This document shows, piece by piece, positions 1 through 5,225 of a stretch of 5,906 nucleotides of DNA. The notes under the pieces are model-generated. The model saw only the letters and a list, made by a program, of their open reading frames with translations, ran no database searches and was not told the DNA's origin. Position numbers and translations under genes: made by a program. Each line of letters begins with the position of its first letter. Position 1 is the first letter of the stretch. Location of the stretch: NCBI GenBank assembly GCA_050114795.1, contig JASFRS010000153.1, forward strand, positions 1 through 5,906, given 5' to 3'. This stretch comes from JASFRS01 sp050114795 (lineage in GTDB: Bacteria > Pseudomonadota > Alphaproteobacteria > Sphingomonadales > CAKZYD01).

Positions 1-72
1 GCAGCTATTGCATTAGGCGCCACGAAACTTGCCGTTGCCAGCTTGAACGCGGCGGCCATTGCGCTTGGATAA
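1..72 (+). CDS. 3' end of an unidentified protein-coding gene (partial)
   Basis: Frame 1 is open from the window edge to a TAA stop at 70-72, giving the last 23 residues of a protein. The tail is rich in Ala and Leu (it ends ..ASLNAAAIALG) and could be an amphipathic or hydrophobic helix. That is too little to assign a family. The stop lies five bases before the ATG of the serine protease at 78, and that gene's weak ribosome-binding site overlaps this reading frame's end, so the two genes are probably one transcription unit with coupled translation. The reading frame itself is well supported by the tight spacing. The function is unknown. Confidence 0.6.
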   Translation, partial: AAIALGATKLAVASLNAAAIALG

Positions 73-77
73 GATTT

Positions 78-917
78 ATGGCGCGTCGGAGGTCATCCGG
101 GAATGGCTGGGTCTATATCCTTGTCACATTGATGGTGCTTTATAATGTTTTCGTCATGGATGATGAGGGCGAGCGACGCCCTCGCACCCAAGCCCCACCT
201 GAATATGATGTGGAAGAAGGCGAGTCTATTCCAGGCCCGCGCTTTAATGATCCAAATGTCATTGTTGAGGCTTTGCCCCCACGCAATTCCCAGGGCACGG
301 CCTTTGCGATTAGCAGGGATGGCCTGTGGCTGACTGCCCGGCATGTGGCCGATGGCTGCCGCCGCCTCGTCCTGGCGGATACACGCGGGTATAAGAGATA
401 CACTGTCACAAAGGTGGTTATTCACCCTCGTGCCGATGTTGCCTTATTGGAGACAGGTGGGCGAACCAATCCGCTTAAAATGGGCATAGCCGATTTTCAT
501 CGCAACCAAGCGGGATTTCATTTTGGATTTCCAGCCGGCCTCCCAACGGCGGTAGATAGTCGGCTATTGGGACGCAGTGTCATTCGTACACAAGGGTTTC
601 GCCGCGGGCAGGAGCCATCTTTAAGCTGGGCTGAAAAACGCCGGGTGCCTGAACGTAGTGGTGCGCTTGGCGGGTTAAGCGGCGGTCCAACTTTGGACGA
701 TGAAGGTAGTGTTATCGGGATAGCAGTTGCTGCCAGCCGCCGCCGTGGCCGCATTGAAAGCGCAGCTCCTGCGTCGATCAAATGGCTGTTACGCGGTTAT
801 GAAGACCGCTTAAGCGGCGACGCTTTCCCGCTCACTGGAAATATTCTAGGTAATGTTGAACAGGACTTAAGGGAAGAAGACAGCGTGATGCGCGTCTTTT
901 GCCAGGTCACACAATGA
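78..917 (+). CDS. Membrane-anchored trypsin-like serine protease (S1 fold)
   Basis: This 279-residue protein is probably a peptidase anchored in the inner membrane with its catalytic domain in the periplasm. Residues 2-5 are Arg-rich (ARRR). A single hydrophobic segment follows at about 11-26, then an acidic/Pro-rich linker to about residue 65, consistent with an N-in signal anchor. The chymotrypsin-like domain shows all three catalytic elements in order: His89 in TARHVADGC, Asp120 in HPRADVALLE, and Ser201 in GGLSGGPTLDDEG (the GxSGGP nucleophile motif). Cys94 and Cys275 are the only cysteines and could form a disulfide. No PDZ domain follows, so this is not a full DegP/HtrA protein. The start at 78 is preferred because it keeps the Arg cluster and anchor. 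The ribosome-binding site is only a weak GGA at 67-69, which suits coupling to the upstream gene. The substrate cannot be read from sequence. An inactive or regulatory role is less likely because the triad is intact. Confidence 0.85.
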   Translation: MARRRSSGNGWVYILVTLMVLYNVFVMDDEGERRPRTQAPPEYDVEEGESIPGPRFNDPNVIVEALPPRNSQGTAFAISRDGLWLTARHVADGCRRLVLADTRGYKRYTVTKVVIHPRADVALLETGGRTNPLKMGIADFHRNQAGFHFGFPAGLPTAVDSRLLGRSVIRTQGFRRGQEPSLSWAEKRRVPERSGALGGLSGGPTLDDEGSVIGIAVAASRRRGRIESAAPASIKWLLRGYEDRLSGDAFPLTGNILGNVEQDLREEDSVMRVFCQVTQ

Positions 918-927
918 AATAAACTAC

Positions 928-961
928 GCCGTCCCGTATGTCTGCAACCACACGGGACGGC
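928..961. terminator. Bidirectional Rho-independent-type terminator
   Basis: A perfect 10-bp inverted repeat (GCCGTCCCGT at 928-937, ACGGGACGGC at 952-961) encloses a 14-base loop. It begins 11 bases after the protease stop. On the + strand the tail (TCGTTTATC) is only moderately T-rich. Read on the minus strand the tail (GTAGTTTATTTCATT) is better, so the hairpin may serve transcripts from both sides of this gap between convergent genes. Confidence 0.75.
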
Positions 962-1015
962 TCGTTTATCCCCCGGCATCTGGCGCTTACCGGGTGCGGG
1001 ACCAAATCAAACGGG

Positions 1016-1099
1016 TCAGATGGGTGATTTAAGCGCTTGGCCGCGGGCTAAGCGTCTTTCCATGTGGTATTGCAATATGATAAACGAATGGACAGCCAT
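1016..1099 (-). CDS. Possible 27-residue small ORF with strong Shine-Dalgarno
   Basis: On the minus strand an ATG at 1099-1097 opens a 27-codon frame ending in TGA at 1018-1016. It is preceded by AGGAGAGG (plus-strand CCTCTCCT, 1105-1112), with eight bases between AGGAG and the ATG, which is about ideal. The peptide begins MAVHSFIILQYHMERRLARG: a short hydrophobic start followed by a basic stretch. An in-frame stop lies about ten codons upstream, so it is not the tail of a longer frame. The start codon sits inside a 7-bp inverted repeat (1085-1102), which could hide it in RNA. Downstream on the same strand is the 961-928 terminator, so a small transcript is conceivable. No promoter is convincing and I recognise no family. 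Chance occurrence is quite possible. Confidence 0.22.
   Translation of the reverse strand: MAVHSFIILQYHMERRLARGQALKSPI
1034..1060 (+). terminator. Second weak + strand terminator-like hairpin
   Basis: CGCTTGGCC (1034-1042) pairs with GGCTAAGCG (1046-1054) around a three-base GCG loop. Eight pairs are Watson-Crick and one is a G-U wobble if transcribed from the + strand. On the minus strand that wobble becomes an A-C mismatch, so the + strand is the better-folding one. The tail TCTTTCC is short and pyrimidine-rich. It may back up the terminator at 928-961 for read-through from the protease operon. It overlaps the candidate small ORF on the other strand. Confidence 0.35.
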
Positions 1100-1102
1100 T
1101 CG
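1085..1102. repeat. Perfect 7-bp inverted repeat with four-base loop
   Basis: CGAATGG (1085-1091) and CCATTCG (1096-1102) flank ACAG. On the minus strand the structure contains the ATG of the candidate 27-residue ORF and lies just after its Shine-Dalgarno, so it could affect initiation there. No T-tract follows on either strand, so it is not a terminator. The function is unknown. Confidence 0.4.
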
Positions 1103-1138
1103 GACCTCTCCTGTAGGTTTGACTGATTAGGCTCAGTT

Positions 1139-1180
1139 GGTGGCTGCTACCACCTTCTGGGCCGCTCTTTTATTAAGAGC
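1139..1180. repeat. Two adjacent short stem-loops in the convergent gap
   Basis: The first is GGTGG (1139-1143) with CCACC (1150-1154) around a six-base loop. The second is GCTCTT (1164-1169) with AAGAGC (1175-1180) around TTATT. Both stems are perfect but short, and neither has a T-run after it on either strand. With the hairpins at 1034-1054 and 1085-1102 they make this gap unusually rich in inverted repeats. This may reflect a structured RNA or simply intergenic palindromes. I could not match it to tRNA, SRP RNA, 6S RNA or a riboswitch family that I know. Confidence 0.35.
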
Positions 1181-1228
1181 ATCAAAACCTTAGCGTATGC
1201 TTGTCACATGTATAAGTTCTTTAATTAA

Positions 1229-1291
1229 CCCCTCACCCCGACCCTCTCCCCCCAAATCCAAAAATGGCTGGGAGAGGGTTAGGGTGAGGGG
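1229..1291. repeat. Long imperfect hairpin of dispersed-repeat (REP-like) type; possible terminator for the beta-oxidation gene
   Basis: Two 22-base arms (1229-1250 and 1270-1291) match at 20 of 22 positions: the left arm begins CCCCTCACCC and ends ACCCTCTCCC, and the right arm is its inverse. The two unmatched positions are 1239/1281 (mismatch) and 1240/1280 (G-U on the + strand). The loop is 19 bases and an 8-base palindrome TTAATTAA (1221-1228) abuts the left end. Arms of the CCCTCACCC..ACCCTCTCCC type recur between genes in many proteobacterial genomes, so this is probably one copy of a dispersed element (established knowledge plus inference; copy number cannot be seen here). It lies 39 bases past the stop of the minus-strand gene and could act as its terminator or 3' stabiliser, although no strong T-tract follows. 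Confidence 0.65.
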
Positions 1292-1330
1292 TAGATCTGA
1301 GCAAAAAAGGGCGCGACTGTTCTCTGTCCT

Positions 1331-3418
1331 CTATAGATCCCTGAAGCCTTTACCTTCGCGCACGAGACGCTCTAGCAAGGGAGAGGGTTTCCACCAGCGG
1401 TCGCCATATTGTTCGGCATAGGCCTTGATGTGGTTCAGGAGATTTTCCAGACCTAAATCATGTTCGGCCCAATACATTGGGCCGCCGCGATAGGCTGGGA
1501 AGCCATAGCCGTTGATATAGGTGATATCGATATCGCTGGCACGGTAGGCCATGCCTTCGTCCAAAATATCACAGCCGATATTCACCATGGCCGCGAAGCA
1601 GCGGGTGATAATTTCCTCGGTTGTAACTTCACGGCGTTCAATACCGAAATGGGCGGCCGCTTCTTCAATTAGCTTGGCGGTGATGTCAGAGGGGATGGGC
1701 GTACGGTTGCCGGGCTCATAATCATAGATGCCAGCCCCGGTTTTCTGTCCCAAACGCCCCATTTCCACCAGCTTATCAGCGACATAGGTTGAGCGTACGT
1801 CATATTGGCTTTCGTCCAATTGTTCACGTAGGCGATAGCCGATATCCAGGCCTGCCAAATCGCCCATGGCGAGCACACCCATAGGCATGCCGAAATCAAA
1901 CAGCGCTTTATCAACCTGTTGTGGGGTTGCGCCTTCAAGAACCAGAAGATTAGCTTCTCGGGCGTAGCCGGACAACATGCGATTGCCGATAAAGCCATGG
2001 CAGACGCCGGCCACCACACCGACTTTGCGGATGGTTTTTGCAAGTTTCAAAACGGTGGCGAGCACATCCGGTGCTGTTTTCTCTGCCCGCACGATTTCAA
2101 GCAGACGCATGACGTTGGCGGGAGAGAAGAAATGCATGCCGAGCACGCGTTCGGAATTTGAAACGACCGCCGCAATTTCATCAATGTTCAAATAAGAGGT
2201 GTTGGTTGCCAAAATTGCATCAGGGCGGGTCACTTTATTCAGTTCCGTGAAGACGGTTTTCTTCACGTCCATATTTTCAAAGACCGCTTCAATCACCAAG
2301 TCCACGTCACCTAAATCCGCATAGCTGGTGGTGGGGGTGAGCAAGCTCATACGTTCCTCAACCTTCTCCATGGTGAGGCGGCCTTTTTTGGCGGTGTTCT
2401 CATAATTGCGCCGGATGATGCCCAGGCCTTTGTCCAGGGCTTCTTGATTGAGTTCCAACATGGTGACAGCAATGCCTGCATTGGCGAAGTTCATGGCAAT
2501 GCCACCACCCATGGTGCCTGCGCCGATGATGCCGACTTTACGGATGGGGCGTAGTTCAATGTCTTTTGCAAGACCTGGAATTTTTGTTGCTTCTCTTTCA
2601 GCGAAGAACACATGCTGCAGTGCCTTGGATTGTGGGTCACGGAAGCATTCCATGATGAGTTCACGCTCACGCTTCACACCGTCATCAAAGTCCAGATTAA
2701 CAGCGGCTTCAACAGCTTGAATGGCGCGTTCAGGTGCATGAAAGCCGCGTGCTTTGCGCGCAATCGATTTACGGAAGCCATCGAAATAACCTTGGTGATA
2801 GGTCGCTGCATCCAATTTGATGTCTCGGACTTTCTTCAGTGGCGCGCCTTGCGCAAGTAAATCCTGCGCATAGCCGACGGCACAATCGACAATGTCGCCT
2901 TCGACAATGGCATCAATAGCGCCTGCTTTTTCTGCGGCAGGGGCTGGAATGGGGTCGCCTGACACAATGGCGGGTAATGCGAATTCCACACCTGCTGCAC
3001 GGGGTAGGCGTTGCGTACCGCCTGCGCCTGGAATGATGCCTAATTTAACTTCGGGTAAGCCAATGCGTGTTGTCGGCAGGGCAATGCGATAATTACATGC
3101 AAGGGAGACCTCCAGGCCACCACCAAAGGCCGTTCCAAACATGGCAGCCACGATGATTTTCGTGCTGTTTTCCAATGTTGTAATGACTTGAGCCAATTGC
3201 GGATCTTTAGGTCCTTGACCGAATTCGGAGATATCAGCGCCCGCCATGAAGGTACGACCTTTACATGCCAAGACCATGGCCTTCACATCGTCATCAGCTA
3301 AACCCTGTTCAACACCGGCAATAATAGCCTGACGTACACCTTGGGAGATGGCGTTTACAGGGGGGTGGTCGACCCAAATAATGCCGATTGGTCCGCGTTT
3401 TTCGAAAGAGCCCTGCAT
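1331..3418 (-). CDS. Bifunctional enoyl-CoA hydratase / 3-hydroxyacyl-CoA dehydrogenase (beta-oxidation fusion)
   Basis: This 695-residue cytoplasmic enzyme hydrates trans-2-enoyl-CoA to 3-hydroxyacyl-CoA and oxidises that with NAD+ to 3-ketoacyl-CoA. Residues about 1-190 are a crotonase domain with MAGADISEF (58-66), the GGGLE segment (Glu103) and GLPEVKLG (Glu123). Glu103 and Glu123 align with the catalytic glutamate pair of E. coli FadB. After a linker, the NAD-binding Rossmann domain starts at PIRKVGIIGAGTMGGG (291-306). Dehydrogenase active-site residues are present: Ser408 (ATNTSYL), His429 (GMHFFSPA), Glu441 (LLEIV) and Asn479 (GFIGNR). The C-terminal dimerisation-type repeats run from about 475 to the end, including YINGYGFPAYRGGPMYW. 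The length is slightly below FadB/FadJ (about 715-730) and typical of the alphaproteobacterial/peroxisomal-type enzyme. I therefore leave the fadB/fadJ choice open. The start is supported by AGGAGT (plus-strand 3425-3430) six bases before the ATG. No thiolase partner lies beside it in this window. It is transcribed divergently from the MFS/dehalogenase pair. Confidence 0.95.
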   Translation of the reverse strand: MQGSFEKRGPIGIIWVDHPPVNAISQGVRQAIIAGVEQGLADDDVKAMVLACKGRTFMAGADISEFGQGPKDPQLAQVITTLENSTKIIVAAMFGTAFGGGLEVSLACNYRIALPTTRIGLPEVKLGIIPGAGGTQRLPRAAGVEFALPAIVSGDPIPAPAAEKAGAIDAIVEGDIVDCAVGYAQDLLAQGAPLKKVRDIKLDAATYHQGYFDGFRKSIARKARGFHAPERAIQAVEAAVNLDFDDGVKRERELIMECFRDPQSKALQHVFFAEREATKIPGLAKDIELRPIRKVGIIGAGTMGGGIAMNFANAGIAVTMLELNQEALDKGLGIIRRNYENTAKKGRLTMEKVEERMSLLTPTTSYADLGDVDLVIEAVFENMDVKKTVFTELNKVTRPDAILATNTSYLNIDEIAAVVSNSERVLGMHFFSPANVMRLLEIVRAEKTAPDVLATVLKLAKTIRKVGVVAGVCHGFIGNRMLSGYAREANLLVLEGATPQQVDKALFDFGMPMGVLAMGDLAGLDIGYRLREQLDESQYDVRSTYVADKLVEMGRLGQKTGAGIYDYEPGNRTPIPSDITAKLIEEAAAHFGIERREVTTEEIITRCFAAMVNIGCDILDEGMAYRASDIDITYINGYGFPAYRGGPMYWAEHDLGLENLLNHIKAYAEQYGDRWWKPSPLLERLVREGKGFRDL

Positions 3419-3628
3419 GGCCGCACTCCTTATTCTGGAAATAATGGAGCGCTAGTTTGGCGACTTGGGGCGCGGCTTTCAAGAGGGCAAATTTTGCATG
3501 CTGGATTGACGTTACGGCATATTGGGATAACCGCTTTAATCTTTACTTTTTCGACATAAGGAGAGTTGCAATTTGTTTCAATCTAGGCTCCACTTCTCAC
3601 TTGGTAGTTTGTGGTTGAGAGGGAGTCC
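3419..3628. promoter_or_regulatory. Divergent promoter region between the beta-oxidation gene and the MFS operon
   Basis: This gap must hold the promoters for both directions. For the minus-strand gene, TTGAAA (plus-strand 3477-3482) and a poor -10 CAAACT (plus-strand 3454-3459) are 17 bases apart. Just upstream of that -35 is a palindrome GCAAA-T-TTTGC (3487-3497) that could be an operator. For the + strand the best -10 is TTTAAT (3535-3540), but its -35 (TTACGG, 3512-3517) is poor. A better-looking TTGACG (3506-3511) is wrongly spaced. An orphan Shine-Dalgarno-like AAGGAGAG sits at 3558-3565 with no usable in-frame start for the transporter. The promoter assignments are tentative. That the region is regulatory follows from the gene orientation. 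Confidence 0.45.
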
Positions 3629-5212
3629 ATGGCGGAACAGCGTGAAAAGGCCCACGCCGAATTTAAGCATAAAGTCGGCGGGGCCTATGCCTATTATGTG
3701 CTTTTTGTTCTGACCCTCGTTTATATTTTCAACTTTCTCGACCGACAAATTCTCTCCATCCTGATTACAGACATCAAAGCTGATTTAGGTGTCGGCGATG
3801 CGGAAATGGGCTTTCTTTACGGGACGGCCTTTGCAGTCTTTTATGCACTATTCGGTATTCCCATGGGGCGGCTCGCGGATATGTGGGTGCGCGGACGTTT
3901 GATGTCTTTGGGTTTAGTGCTTTGGTCCATGATGACGGCCCTATCAGGCTTTGCGCAGAATTTCAGCCAATTGGCGTTGGCCCGCTTTGGTGTGGGTATT
4001 GGTGAGACAACGGCAACGCCTTCCGCCTTTTCCATACTTGGAGATTATTTTCCCAAGGAAAAGCGCGGCACGGTTTTAGCGGTTTATTCCTCGGGCATTT
4101 ATATCGGTGGCGGTCTCGCATTATTTGGCGGGGCCTGGGTCGTGGAATGGTGGACAACGCTTTACCCCATTGCCGAGGAAGCCCCATTCGCCTTGGCCGG
4201 GTGGCAGGCAGCGTTTCTTGCGGCGGGTATTCCTGGTTTGTTGTTGGCATTGTTGATGCTAACCGTGAAAGAACCGGTGCGCGGTATGGCGGAAGGTATT
4301 GTCAGCGAGGTTGAGCCTAAACCTTTTGCGAAATTCTGGCATGAATTAACCAGCGTTATTCCACCGCTCACGCTGTGGCACCTCTATAAAATCAGCTCTT
4401 CTCGTAAAGTGATTGGCTTCAATCTTCTTGGTGCAACAGGTGTGGCCTTGCTTGCGCTCATATTGACGCAGTTAATTGGCAATGCGCCGCAATGGATTGC
4501 CTTGGGCATTGCTGTTTATGCTGTGATTTCATGGGGTCAGGCTTTGGCCATAAGGGACAAACCGACCTTCGCGCTTATTTTCCAGACACGTGCATTTATC
4601 TGGGGCGCTGTCGGCTTTGGTTTCATCGCTTTCATGGGCTATTCAACAGGCATCTGGATCGCACCTTATGCCGAGGCTGTGTTGGGAATGCCAAAAACCG
4701 ATGTCGGCCTGTGGGTTGGATCAACTGCCACATTATCAGGCTGGGCCGGTGTCATTATGGGGGGTATCTTGTCGGATGTTTGGCGGAAGAAGACTGCGCT
4801 TGGACGGTTGTGGCTGATTATGACGGCGGTTGTCACACCAATCCCGCTGTTCATCGTCATGTTCCTTACGGATGATGTAAGGCTGTTCTTTATGTTGTTC
4901 TTCCCTGTAAACCTGCTTTCAACCATGTGGATTGGCGCGGCCGCATCAACATTGCAGGACTTGGTACTGCCGCGCATGCGAGGAGCTGCGACGGCGGCTT
5001 ATTTCCTTGGGACGACGATTATCGGCTTGGGTCTTGGGCCTTATTATGTGGGTGTGGTGTCTGATGCCATGGGCGGCCTGCGCTCAGGCCTGCTGGCGAT
5101 TTTGGCTGTTGTTCCTATTATTGTTATTTGCCTTATCATGACATCCAGACATTTGAAAAATGCTGAAGATAGCCGGGTCGAACGCGCACGCGCTGCCGGT
5201 GAAGCGATTTAA
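3629..5212 (+). CDS. Spinster-like MFS transporter, predicted 14 transmembrane helices
   Basis: This 527-residue inner-membrane protein is a major facilitator of the spinster-like group. It probably moves an organic or lipid-like substrate by proton coupling. TM1 (about 20-37) ends in FNFLDRQ with Asp38-Arg39. The TM2-TM3 loop carries MFS motif A (GRLADMWVRGR, 80-90). TM4 has Arg119 and Glu126 in ARFGVGIGETTATPSAFS. Asp/Arg in TM1 and Arg/Glu in TM4 are hallmark positions of bacterial spinster homologues. Further helices are near 60-78, 90-108, 148-170, 190-212, 322-345, 360-382, 393-413, 416-437, 452-475 and 484-504. Two extra hydrophobic segments (about 262-283 and 287-307) lie between helices 6 and 7, explaining a length beyond the usual 400-450. 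I chose ATG 3629 because GAGAGGGAG (3617-3625) precedes it closely. A GTG at 3611 is in frame but has no Shine-Dalgarno, and a stop at 3605-3607 blocks anything further upstream. The dehalogenase follows 13 bases downstream. The substrate is unknown; a link to halogenated compounds is inferred from context only. Confidence 0.9.
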   Translation: MAEQREKAHAEFKHKVGGAYAYYVLFVLTLVYIFNFLDRQILSILITDIKADLGVGDAEMGFLYGTAFAVFYALFGIPMGRLADMWVRGRLMSLGLVLWSMMTALSGFAQNFSQLALARFGVGIGETTATPSAFSILGDYFPKEKRGTVLAVYSSGIYIGGGLALFGGAWVVEWWTTLYPIAEEAPFALAGWQAAFLAAGIPGLLLALLMLTVKEPVRGMAEGIVSEVEPKPFAKFWHELTSVIPPLTLWHLYKISSSRKVIGFNLLGATGVALLALILTQLIGNAPQWIALGIAVYAVISWGQALAIRDKPTFALIFQTRAFIWGAVGFGFIAFMGYSTGIWIAPYAEAVLGMPKTDVGLWVGSTATLSGWAGVIMGGILSDVWRKKTALGRLWLIMTAVVTPIPLFIVMFLTDDVRLFFMLFFPVNLLSTMWIGAAASTLQDLVLPRMRGAATAAYFLGTTIIGLGLGPYYVGVVSDAMGGLRSGLLAILAVVPIIVICLIMTSRHLKNAEDSRVERARAAGEAI

Positions 5213-5216
5213 AAAA

Positions 5217-5221
5217 GGAGG
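5217..5221 (+). promoter_or_regulatory. Strong ribosome-binding site for the dehalogenase
   Basis: AAAAAAGGAGG (5211-5221) overlaps the transporter's TAA stop and ends four bases before the ATG at 5226. GGAGG is a full anti-Shine-Dalgarno match. It fixes the dehalogenase start and indicates that the second gene is well translated from a shared transcript. Confidence 0.8.
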
Positions 5222-5225
5222 CCCC

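Noticed and set aside
93..425. 110-codon minus-strand open frame opposite the protease gene
   Set aside because: It is antisense to a gene with a clear catalytic triad and anchor, has no recognisable domain and no convincing start signal.
1062..1130. 22-codon + strand frame with two Trp codons, resembling a leader peptide
   Set aside because: There is no Shine-Dalgarno and no downstream + strand gene to attenuate (the next gene is antisense), and the start lies directly after a terminator-like hairpin.
1303..1308. Run of six A (T6 on the minus strand) after the beta-oxidation gene as a Rho-independent terminator
   Set aside because: No stable stem lies immediately before the T-run on the minus strand, so it is not a terminator on its own.
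1379..1389. GGGAGAGGGTT inside the beta-oxidation gene, identical to 11 bases of the repeat arm at 1270-1280
   Set aside because: It encodes ordinary C-terminal residues of the enzyme (part of VREGKGF) with no extended match on either side, so it is most likely a coincidence and not a repeat insertion in the gene.
1197..1421. 74-codon + strand open frame spanning the intergenic hairpin and the 3' end of the beta-oxidation gene
   Set aside because: Its N-terminal half translates the inverted repeat (PSPRPSP, RVRVRG) and its C-terminal half is antisense to a confident gene. It has no ribosome-binding site. This is a classic spurious repeat-derived frame.
3611..3628. GTG at 3611 as start of the MFS transporter (six residues longer)
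   Set aside because: No ribosome-binding site precedes it, whereas the six codons themselves contain the GAGAGGGAG that serves the ATG at 3629.
3558..3712. Short frame from TTG 3573 behind the AAGGAGAG at 3558, a possible leader peptide for the transporter
   Set aside because: It uses a rare start, its composition is not protein-like, and it overlaps the transporter in another frame. The AAGGAGAG may be chance. Kept only as a note in the regulatory region.
4492..4875. 127-codon open frame inside the MFS transporter gene in another + frame
   Set aside because: Its Cys/Gly/His-rich composition is typical of an out-of-frame translation of a membrane protein gene. The transporter frame shows clear family motifs throughout.
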